A stretch of DNA of 28,462 bases from JAQVEB01 sp028698105 (GTDB lineage: Bacteria > Bacteroidota > Bacteroidia > Bacteroidales > Dysgonomonadaceae): NCBI GenBank assembly GCA_964293155.1, contig CAXYYA010000041.1, forward strand, positions 1 to 28,462. Direction: 5' to 3'. A program made the translations under genes and the position numbers. Below are positions 15,252-21,857 of the stretch, in pieces (positions within the stretch are counted from its first letter, which is position 1; every line of letters starts with the position of its first letter). The notes beneath the pieces were generated by a model that was not told where the DNA came from, ran no database searches, and was given only the letters and a program-made list of their open reading frames with translations.

Positions 15252-15350
15252 ATAGCTTTCTTCCAACTTACTAACTATGTGGTTGAAACCGTGTATAAGC
15301 GAAACTGCGAATTGCCGAAAACGGGGATTGTGGAGATTACAACGAAATAG
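15252..15350 (+). pseudogene. Diverged second copy of the mrp 3' end
   Basis: 33 codons in frame, stop included, starting 4 bases after the toxin stop codon. They align without gaps to the last 33 codons of mrp (14508-14606): 22 of 32 residues are identical, ending in the same ELPKTGIVEITTK followed by a stop. Nucleotide identity is near perfect over the last 35 bases (one difference) and falls off upstream. It has no start codon and is not a gene in itself. It is either the original mrp tail displaced by insertion of the toxin-antitoxin pair or a carried-in copy. Confidence 0.85.
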
Positions 15351-15587
15351 TTTTCAATGAGGTAATATGCCAATATGCCAATACTTTTGACGTAAATTTA
15401 ATAAATCTATGACACTCATCGACCTGATAAAATCTATGGATGGCTTAGCATTGAAAATGAGTTGCAAAAGCTATATCCTGATTTCGCAAAAAGGAAGATT
15501 TAATGAAGGAATTAAACGAAAAATACGGGAATTTAGAGTAAACACTTTTCTGCGAACATTTGCGCGTAAAAATCCGCGTGCATCAGC
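15351..15587 (+). other. Gap with a possible unrecognised ORF remnant
   Basis: No intact gene is visible. Between about 15405 and 15540 one frame reads PDKIYGWLSIENELQKLYPD and, after a one-base shift, continues as EDLMKELNEKYGNLE before a stop. This could be the end of a frameshifted small gene, but I recognise no family. A 60-codon frame from 15409 overlaps it in another phase and looks non-coding. Confidence 0.3.
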
Positions 15588-15592
15588 ATGAA
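15545..15592 (-). repeat. AATCTGCG-type repeat, arm before the DUF4359-like gene
   Basis: Carries CTGCGAACATTTGCG and AATCCGCGTGCATCAGCATG, related in opposite orientation to the arm at 14611-14664. It runs into the start codon of the next gene. Confidence 0.55.
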
Positions 15593-16022
15593 ACAAAATA
15601 AAAATAAAATGAAATTAAAACACATTATACTCATTCTTTTTATCGTTGCTCTTGCCGTCGCCTTTTTCACCAATCCCGATAAACAGGCGCACAAAGAAGC
15701 ATTAAAGACAAAACTCACCGAGGTGATCAATGAATCAATGGCCGAAAGACAAGACGATGTCGTTACGTTCAATGCGTGGAAAATTGCAGGCCCGCAAATG
15801 ACCGAAGTTTTTCTTCAAAACAATTTCGCGGTAGATGATTATAAAGTATTGTCGCTCACGAAAATCAACTGGGATAATCAGTCTTATATCGTGGGTGTGG
15901 GCGCTTTCGGCAACGTATGGATCACCAAACGATTGAACAAGGAGTTAGCAGATACCATCATTGACCAAATCGAAAATACGGTAAACGATGCCCTGCCCGA
16001 TTTTCTGAAGCAATGGCAATAA
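15588..16022 (+). CDS. Small membrane-anchored protein, DUF4359-like
   Basis: 144 residues. A lysine-rich N-terminus precedes one membrane helix (about residues 11-27, IILILFIVALAVAFF) and the motif TNPDKQAH directly after it. The rest (about 115 residues) would be extracytoplasmic and ends in a helical stretch. The NPDKxAH motif after the helix and the later VLSLTKI-YIVGVGAFGNVWI strands resemble DUF4359 proteins, whose role is unknown. A second possible start is the ATG at 15609; both leave the membrane anchor intact. The gene begins inside a dispersed repeat arm, so its upstream signals may be recent. Confidence 0.6.
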   Translation: MKQNKNKMKLKHIILILFIVALAVAFFTNPDKQAHKEALKTKLTEVINESMAERQDDVVTFNAWKIAGPQMTEVFLQNNFAVDDYKVLSLTKINWDNQSYIVGVGAFGNVWITKRLNKELADTIIDQIENTVNDALPDFLKQWQ

Positions 16023-16058
16023 AAATCAATCTCTTTCAATCTAAGTCAATCTCATAAA

Positions 16059-16550
16059 ATGAACTACGACGAAACGCCTCCCCTAAAACGCCTATACCTG
16101 AATCCGTACAAAATCATCCTTCGAAATAAAATCATGAAAGGCTTCGCCGATTTCAGCAACGGAAATTACCAAACGCTGTTGAAACTATACGCCGAAAACG
16201 TGCACCAATATTTAGAAGGGAACCACGCCCTGAGCGGCGAACGATTTTCGAAAGCAAAGGTAGAACTTTGGTTTCAGCGTTTTGTTCGGTTATTACCATC
16301 AAAATTTCTTATAAAAGATATGATCATTCAGGGTGGGCCGTGGAACACAGTGGTTATCATGGAGTTTCAGGACACCGTTTCGCCCGAAGGCGTTCCCACG
16401 TATAAAAACAACGGCATTATGAAAGCCACAGTGAAATGGGGCAAAACTACCGATGTACACATCTATGTGAACACGGCAAAAGTTGAAAAAGCGCTGGCCA
16501 CACTCACTCAAAACGGCGTTGAAGAAGCCGCCGCACCGCCGATTGAATGA
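16059..16550 (+). CDS. NTF2/SnoaL-like protein
   Basis: 163 residues, cytosolic, with no signal peptide. The pattern of an N-terminal helix (MKGFADFSNGNYQTLLKLYAENVHQYLEG) followed by a short helix and curved strands (KFLIKDMIIQGGPWNTVVIMEFQDTV, then IMKATVKWGKTTDVHIYVNT) fits the cone-shaped NTF2/SnoaL fold, a ketosteroid-isomerase-like pocket that binds small molecules in many unrelated pathways. No ligand can be inferred. It lies 36 bp after the DUF4359-like gene and may share its transcript. The palindrome at 16579-16618 could act as its terminator. Confidence 0.6.
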   Translation: MNYDETPPLKRLYLNPYKIILRNKIMKGFADFSNGNYQTLLKLYAENVHQYLEGNHALSGERFSKAKVELWFQRFVRLLPSKFLIKDMIIQGGPWNTVVIMEFQDTVSPEGVPTYKNNGIMKATVKWGKTTDVHIYVNTAKVEKALATLTQNGVEEAAAPPIE

Positions 16551-16564
16551 TATTTTTCGTTTAA

Positions 16565-16632
16565 GCTCAAAAAGGATAAAAATAAAGCTCAAAATATGGG
16601 AATTTTGAGCTTTATTTTATATATCTTTGAGC
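16565..16632. promoter_or_regulatory. Four-half-site symmetric operator in front of the Fic gene
   Basis: GCTCAAA occurs at 16565-16571 and 16587-16593, and its reverse complement TTTGAGC at 16604-16610 and 16626-16632. Both inverted pairs share one centre of symmetry (between 16598 and 16599). The half-sites on each side are 22 bp apart, two helical turns. The inner pair lies within a perfect 17-bp inverted repeat (16579-16595 / 16602-16618, loop ATGGGA). The outer right half-site overlaps the fic -7 box. Autorepression by the N-terminal winged helix of the Fic protein is the simplest reading. A terminator for the upstream gene is the alternative for the inner hairpin. Confidence 0.65.
16622..16629 (+). 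promoter_or_regulatory. -7 box of the fic-nudix unit
   Basis: TATCTTTG matches TAnnTTTG, 21 bp before the ATG at 16651. Its TTTG is part of the outer operator half-site. Confidence 0.55.
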
Positions 16633-16650
16633 CACAAAATAAAATCGCCT

Positions 16651-17688
16651 ATGAATCGAAACGAGCAAAAAATAATAGACTTCGTCAAAAAACGCAACGG
16701 GGTTTCATCGAAGGAGATTTTTGAAAACGCAGGTTTGGATGTCAGTTATGCAACCATCAAGCGAATAATCAGCGATTTACAATCCGTCAATTACATTCAG
16801 TCAACCGGAAAAGGACGCGCAACAAAGTATCATATCTCGCCGGGGTTCAAAATTCTGTTTCCCATAAACATCGAAGAATATTACCAAAAAGAAATTGATG
16901 AACGTACGATAAAACAAAGTTTCAATTTCAATTTAATCAACAGCATACTCCCAAATATTCAGCTTTTTACGGAAGATGAACTAACTAAATTAAACGAACT
17001 TCAGAATATATTCTCCAAAAACATATCTCAATTGTCAGAAACCGAATACAGGAAGGAAATCGAGCGTTTAGCAATTGATTTATCGTGGAAATCGTCTCAA
17101 ATTGAAGGAAACACCTATTCCCTTCTCGAAACTGAAAAACTTTTGATGGAAAAACAAACTGCATCCGGCAAAACCAAAGACGAGGCAATTATGCTCCTGA
17201 ATCATAAGGAAGTCATTGATTTTGTGGTGGAAAATCCTGATTTTTTGCATTCTGTATCTGTTGCAAAAATTGAAGATATTCATAAAATACTGACAAAGGA
17301 ACTTTCCATTGAACAAAACTTGCGCAAAAGGCGTATCGGGATTTCGGGAACAAATTACAAACCGTTAGACAATGAATTTCAGATAAAAGAAGCGTTAAAT
17401 GAAACCTGCGACTTGATAAATTCAAAAGAAAATGTTTTTGAAAAAGCGTTGCTTGCACTTTTGTTGATTTCGTACATTCAGCCTTTTGTGGATGGTAATA
17501 AACGAACGGCGCGCATTGTAAGCAATGCTATTTTACTGAACGATAAATATTGTCCGCTTTCTTTTAGAACGGTAGATTCCATTGATTATAAAAAAGCAAT
17601 GCTTCTGTTTTATGAACAAAATAACATCGCTGGGTTCAAGCAAATTTTTGTAGAGCAGTTTGAATTTGCAGTAAACACCTATTTTTAA
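16651..17688 (+). CDS. HTH-Fic protein with Gln at the catalytic His position
   Basis: 345 residues from the ATG at 16651. Residues 1-63 form a winged helix for DNA binding. The Fic core follows: the inhibitory helix motif SSQIEGN ([ST]xxxE[GN], S148-E152-G153), a flap region (RRIGISGTNYKP) and the Fic loop QPFVDGNKRTAR at 277-288. The classical motif is HxFx[DE]GNxRxxR, so the catalytic His is Gln277 (CAG at 17479-17481). The anion-binding DGN and the R residues are intact, and Lys284 recalls Doc (DANKR). Fic enzymes usually transfer AMP to hydroxyl side chains. With Gln it may be inactive, use another base or act mainly as a regulator. The Nudix gene starts 2 bp after its stop. Codon use is more AT-rich than in neighbours. 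Confidence 0.9.
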   Translation: MNRNEQKIIDFVKKRNGVSSKEIFENAGLDVSYATIKRIISDLQSVNYIQSTGKGRATKYHISPGFKILFPINIEEYYQKEIDERTIKQSFNFNLINSILPNIQLFTEDELTKLNELQNIFSKNISQLSETEYRKEIERLAIDLSWKSSQIEGNTYSLLETEKLLMEKQTASGKTKDEAIMLLNHKEVIDFVVENPDFLHSVSVAKIEDIHKILTKELSIEQNLRKRRIGISGTNYKPLDNEFQIKEALNETCDLINSKENVFEKALLALLLISYIQPFVDGNKRTARIVSNAILLNDKYCPLSFRTVDSIDYKKAMLLFYEQNNIAGFKQIFVEQFEFAVNTYF

Positions 17689-17689
17689 T

Positions 17690-18205
17690 ATGATAAGACA
17701 TCCTTTAGACCAATTTCATTTCTGCCCCAAATGCGGCTCAAAAAATTTCAATGTAAACAACGAAAAATCGAAAAAATGTGGCGATTGTGGTTTCACATAC
17801 TATTTTAATTCATCGGCGGCGGTAGTAGCAGTTATCGAAAACGCCGAAGGCGAAATTCTGGTTGCCACGCGTGCCAAAGACCCGGCCAAAGGTACACTGG
17901 ATTTGCCCGGCGGATTCATTGACATGCACGAAACGGCAGAAGAAGCCGTTGCGCGTGAAGTGCTGGAGGAAACAGGCCTGTCGATAACTTCGATGCAATA
18001 CCTTTTCTCCATTCCCAATATTTACGTATATTCGGGGTTTGAAGTGCACACGTTGGACATGTTTTTCCGGTGCAATATTAACGATTTCAACGGATTAAAC
18101 GCACAGGACGATGTTGCGGAACTTTCGTTCATCAAACGGAAAAAGTTGAATCCTGCCGATTTCGGGCTGGAATCCGTACGTAAAGGAATTGAAAAAATGT
18201 TATAA
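17690..18205 (+). CDS. Nudix hydrolase with N-terminal zinc ribbon
   Basis: 171 residues. Four cysteines (C12, C15, C30, C33) form a zinc ribbon like that of NADH pyrophosphatase NudC. The Nudix box GX5EX7REUXEEXGU is complete at residues 75-97 (G75, E81, R89-E90, E93-E94, G96). Such enzymes cleave nucleoside diphosphates linked to another group; with this ribbon, NAD(H)-like or ADP-ribose-like substrates are plausible but unproven. It starts 2 bp after the fic stop, so the two are co-transcribed. A nucleotide-clearing enzyme next to a nucleotidyl-transfer fold is suggestive. Confidence 0.88.
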   Translation: MIRHPLDQFHFCPKCGSKNFNVNNEKSKKCGDCGFTYYFNSSAAVVAVIENAEGEILVATRAKDPAKGTLDLPGGFIDMHETAEEAVAREVLEETGLSITSMQYLFSIPNIYVYSGFEVHTLDMFFRCNINDFNGLNAQDDVAELSFIKRKKLNPADFGLESVRKGIEKML

Positions 18206-18234
18206 AAGATTATTAGATATTAGACTGTTAGAAT

Positions 18235-18261
18235 GTAGAGACGCAATGCTTTGCGTCTAAG
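18235..18261. repeat. Dispersed palindrome GTAGAGACGCAATG type, copy 2
   Basis: Same unit as 401-428. The core at 18239-18258 is palindromic with one mismatch. It sits downstream of the Nudix gene. Confidence 0.75.
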
Positions 18262-18289
18262 AAATTAGAAAGAAACAACACACAGACAG

Positions 18290-18356
18290 CACAGATTAAA
18301 CAGATAAAGACGGATTATTAATCAGCGAAGCAAATCCGCGTTTATCTGCGTGAAAT
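18290..18356. repeat. AATCTGCG-type repeat pair with nothing between (empty form)
   Basis: The left arm (CAGATAAAGACGGATT, from 18301) and right arm (AATCCGCGTTTATCTGCG, 18333-18350) are inverted copies, with about 16 bp between them. The words match the arms framing the GxxExxY gene at 21370-21410 and 21803-21847. Confidence 0.6.
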
Positions 18357-18375
18357 AAAAACAGACAATATATAT

Positions 18376-21363
18376 ATGAAAAAAACGATCCTATTAATAC
18401 TCCTTGCTGTTGCAGCACAAATTTCCACGGCTCAGCGAACAGCGTACCATTTTCAACCCGAGAAGCTTTTCAATCAAGGGAAAGAAATGTTTTTGAGCGG
18501 GAATTACGTGGGCGCCCAGGACATTTTATCGAAATACCTCGCCGAAGGCAACGACAGATTTCTGAAAGAAGAGGCCGAATACATGATGGCGGTTTCTTCC
18601 TTCTACAGGGGTACGGAAGACAGCGGCGAGACGATGAAGGAATTTCTCGACACGCACCCCGAATCCGTTCATCGTAATCAGGTGCTTTTCCTGATCGGCT
18701 CATCGCATTTCGATAAAAGCGACTGGAAACTGGCTAAATTCTGGTTCGATCAGTCCGATCTCGACTACCTCACTCCTTCGGAGCAGGAAGACTACAGCTT
18801 CCGGATGGGTTACACCAATTTGCAACTGGGCGATAAAAAAGAAGCGCAGCGTTATTTCGGACTGCTGTACCAAAACAGCGCCAACTATCACGATGCAGCG
18901 GATTACTATTTGGGCTACATTGATTACACCAACGGCGATTACGATGCAGCCCTACGCCGCTTCGACCGATTGAAAAACAATACCGAATACCGCGAAGAAG
19001 CCGCATTTTATTCCGCGCAAGCTACCTTTTTCAAAGGAAACATGGAAGAAGCCATACGGCTGTCGCAAGCTTTCGTAAACACTTATCCGCGCAGCGAACA
19101 CAACACCGAGATGTATCGCGTACTCGGAAATGCTTACTACCGCTTAGGACAACCCACGAGAGCAATTTCATTTTACGAAAATTACTTCGCCAAAGCCGAC
19201 AAACCGTTGCGTGGCGATGCTTATTTCATGGGACTTTCTTACGCTGAAACCAATAAATACAGCGATGCGATACGCATGTTCCAATATGCTGTGGGCGAGC
19301 GCGATGCACTCTCTCAAAACGCCCAACTGCAACTCGGACAAATGTATCTGAAAACCGGAGACAAACAAAAAGCGCAAATGGCTTTCGAAGCGGCTTCGCG
19401 CGATAACTTCGATCCGAAAACCAGCGAAACAGCTATGTTTAATTACGCTCTGTTGCTACACGAAACCAATTTTTCGGTTTTCAGCGAATCCATCACGTTA
19501 TTCGAGAACTTTCTGAAGCAATACCCCAACTCACAATATACCAATCAGGTAAACGATATTCTGGCGGAAACATTCCTAACCACCAAAGATTACGAAGCCG
19601 CCCTGGCAGCCATCAACCGCATATCCAACCCGGCACGCCGCATTCTGGAAGCCAAACAGATGGTGCTTTTTCAACTGGGGGCTCAACAATTCATCAATGG
19701 AAATCTCAACGAGGCTGTCCGATTTTTCAATAACAGTATCGCCATGGGCGATTACGATGCCAACGCAAAGAGCAACGCCTATTACTGGCGGGGAGAATCG
19801 TATTACCGGCTTGGTAATTACGCCAATGCCGAAGCCGATTTTGCCGCCTTCACACAGAATGCTTCACCTTCCAACGAAAATTACGCGCTTGGCTTTTATA
19901 ACCTCGGTTATACGCGTTTCAAGCAACAGCTGTACGCGTCGGCGCTGAATGCGTTTCAACGCTATATATCGGTGGAAAACAATAAAAATCGTGCCGAATA
20001 TGCCGATGCCTACAACCGTATTGGCGACTCGTACTACTACAACCGCAATTTCGCGCAAGCCGAAAATTACTACGCGCAAGCGGCAACCGCCAACCCGTCG
20101 GCAGCCGATTATGCGGCTTATCAAAAAGCTTTCGTGATGGGCTTGCAACGCAACTATCAGGGAAAAATAACCGCGCTGGACGATTTAATGCGCCGCTATC
20201 CCAACTCGCAGTATTTCGATGATGCGCTTTACGAAAAAAGTCGTGCATTAACTATGCTCGGTCGCGAACAGGAGGCTATAAACGTCTTGCAGCAACTGGT
20301 TTCGGACTTTCCGAAAAGTTCGCTTGCCAGTCAGGCAGGCATTCAACTCGGGCAGTTGTATTACAACACCGAAAACTATAACCGCAGCATTGACGCCTAC
20401 AAAAGTGTGATCAAAAACTTCCCCGGATCGGATGATGCCAAAACGGCGCTCATTTCGCTGGAAACGGTCTATCGCGATATGAACGATATTCAGTCTTATG
20501 TGAATTACGCCAATTCGCTTCCCGGGGGAATGCGCATCTCTACATCGCGTCAGGATTCGCTCACGTATCTGGCTGCCGAAGGCATTTATATGCGCGGGTC
20601 GAGAGCGCAGGCCGAAACGGCAATGACGCGCTACCTGCAAAGTTATCCTAACGGAGCCTACAGCAGCGATGCGAACTATTACCTCGGTGTGATGGCCGAT
20701 GAAAAGGGAAACAAATCACAAGCCCTGTCGTATTTTCGCAAGGTAATTGATGCCAACAGCGTAAAATATCTCGACAATGTGTTGGTTTATGCCGCGAATG
20801 CCGAATATGCCGGTGGCGATTATCGCATGGCGCTGGCCGATTATTCCAAGCTCGCGAATGTGGCACGCAGCGCTTCCAACCAGCAAACAGGACAAATGGG
20901 TGTTGTTCGCACACAAACAAAATTGGGTAGTTACCACGAAGCAGCACGCGCTGCTACCGATCTGTTGGCAAATGCCAATCTTTCGCCGGAGGTTTCTACT
21001 GAAGCCCATTACCTGAGAGGAAAGGCTTATCAGCAGACCAACGAAACCGATAAAGCCATGGCCGATTTTCAGGCGATAGCCAAAGATACGCGAAGCGTTT
21101 ATGGCGCAGAAGCACAATTTATCCTCGCAGACACTTATTACAGGTGGAAATCGTACGATAAAGCTGAGGCTCAGGTAAAAGAGTTTATGAAAACCGGTAC
21201 GCCTCATCAGTATTGGATGGCTCGCGCACTGATCGTTTTATCGGATACATACAAAGCCAAAGGCGATGATTTTCAGGCAAAACAATACCTGGAAAGTCTG
21301 AAAGCCAACTACAAAGGCACCGAAGCCGACATTCAGCAAATGATCAACGAAAGGCTTAATTAA
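18376..21363 (+). CDS. Large periplasmic/outer-membrane TPR-repeat protein
   Basis: 995 residues with a signal peptide (MKKTILLILLAVAAQISTAQ). The rest is built of tetratricopeptide repeats from about residue 25 to the end. Typical helix pairs recur throughout, e.g. AEYMMAVSSFYRGTEDS, ADYYLGYIDYTNGDYDAALR, AFYSAQATFFKGNMEEAIRL and AYYWRGESYYRLGNYANAEA. Tol-Pal-type YbgF spacing (YPNSQY...A, YLGVMADEKG...ALSYFRKVI) is visible in many units. No catalytic domain is seen, so it is a protein-binding scaffold in the periplasm. The outer-membrane barrel at 21858 was probably its direct neighbour until the GxxExxY cassette entered, and the two may work together; this pairing is inferred from position. 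Confidence 0.88.
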   Translation: MKKTILLILLAVAAQISTAQRTAYHFQPEKLFNQGKEMFLSGNYVGAQDILSKYLAEGNDRFLKEEAEYMMAVSSFYRGTEDSGETMKEFLDTHPESVHRNQVLFLIGSSHFDKSDWKLAKFWFDQSDLDYLTPSEQEDYSFRMGYTNLQLGDKKEAQRYFGLLYQNSANYHDAADYYLGYIDYTNGDYDAALRRFDRLKNNTEYREEAAFYSAQATFFKGNMEEAIRLSQAFVNTYPRSEHNTEMYRVLGNAYYRLGQPTRAISFYENYFAKADKPLRGDAYFMGLSYAETNKYSDAIRMFQYAVGERDALSQNAQLQLGQMYLKTGDKQKAQMAFEAASRDNFDPKTSETAMFNYALLLHETNFSVFSESITLFENFLKQYPNSQYTNQVNDILAETFLTTKDYEAALAAINRISNPARRILEAKQMVLFQLGAQQFINGNLNEAVRFFNNSIAMGDYDANAKSNAYYWRGESYYRLGNYANAEADFAAFTQNASPSNENYALGFYNLGYTRFKQQLYASALNAFQRYISVENNKNRAEYADAYNRIGDSYYYNRNFAQAENYYAQAATANPSAADYAAYQKAFVMGLQRNYQGKITALDDLMRRYPNSQYFDDALYEKSRALTMLGREQEAINVLQQLVSDFPKSSLASQAGIQLGQLYYNTENYNRSIDAYKSVIKNFPGSDDAKTALISLETVYRDMNDIQSYVNYANSLPGGMRISTSRQDSLTYLAAEGIYMRGSRAQAETAMTRYLQSYPNGAYSSDANYYLGVMADEKGNKSQALSYFRKVIDANSVKYLDNVLVYAANAEYAGGDYRMALADYSKLANVARSASNQQTGQMGVVRTQTKLGSYHEAARAATDLLANANLSPEVSTEAHYLRGKAYQQTNETDKAMADFQAIAKDTRSVYGAEAQFILADTYYRWKSYDKAEAQVKEFMKTGTPHQYWMARALIVLSDTYKAKGDDFQAKQYLESLKANYKGTEADIQQMINERLN

Positions 21364-21369
21364 TAGTTA

Positions 21370-21410
21370 TTTCTCGCAGATTTTCGCCGATTGAAACGCA
21401 GATTTTCGCT
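21370..21410 (+). repeat. Left inverted arm framing the GxxExxY gene
   Basis: Starts TTTCTCGCAGATTTTCGC and repeats ACGCAGATTTTCGC. Its outer 14 bases are identical to the reverse complement of the right arm (21803-21847), with scattered matches over the rest. Confidence 0.75.
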
Positions 21411-21416
21411 AAAAAG

Positions 21417-21800
21417 ATGACAGAAAACGAATTATCTTATATTATCAGAGGTTCTATTTTCAAGGTGTATAACGCGCTTGGACCTGGATTACTTGAATCC
21501 ACTTACGAAAACGTACTTTATTATGAGTTGGCGAAAGCCGGATTAAATATAAAGACTCAAGTCGGACTCCCTTTGGTATATGAAGAAATAAAGTTAGATG
21601 TCGGATACCGAATTGATATTTTAGTTGAAAATAAAGTTATTATCGAAATAAAACCAGTTGAGGAATTACATGATGTTTATTATAAACAATTGCTCACATA
21701 TTTAAAACTATCAGGAAAAAAATTAGGCATATTGGTTAATTTCAACACAATCGATATCGCCTCTGGTATAAAACGAATTGCAAATAAATTAGAAGACTAA
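21417..21800 (+). CDS. GxxExxY protein, PD-(D/E)XK nuclease fold
   Basis: 127 residues. The family signature GLLESTY is at 24-30 (G24, E27, Y30). The nuclease-like core follows: D67 (YRIDILV), E77 and K79 (VIIEIKP) form the D...ExK triad, and Q91 lies in the next helix. The family (PDDEXK_3) is nuclease-like, but its biological activity is not established. The gene starts 7 bp after one repeat arm and ends 3 bp before the other, and it interrupts the spacing between the TPR gene and the barrel gene. It is more AT-rich than both neighbours, which suggests a mobile cassette. Confidence 0.88.
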   Translation: MTENELSYIIRGSIFKVYNALGPGLLESTYENVLYYELAKAGLNIKTQVGLPLVYEEIKLDVGYRIDILVENKVIIEIKPVEELHDVYYKQLLTYLKLSGKKLGILVNFNTIDIASGIKRIANKLED

Positions 21801-21802
21801 AA

Positions 21803-21847
21803 ATCCGCATGAATCTGCGAAAAGATCAGCGCAAATCTGCGAGAAAA
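21803..21847 (-). repeat. Right inverted arm framing the GxxExxY gene
   Basis: Ends GCGCAAATCTGCGAGAAA, the reverse complement of the left arm's outer end with one mismatch over 17 bases. It lies 10 bp before the barrel gene's ATG. Confidence 0.75.
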
Positions 21848-21857
21848 AACAAGAAAT

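Noticed and set aside
15409..15591. 60-codon ORF as a gene
   Set aside because: It runs into a dispersed repeat and overlaps a better but broken frame; no recognisable family.
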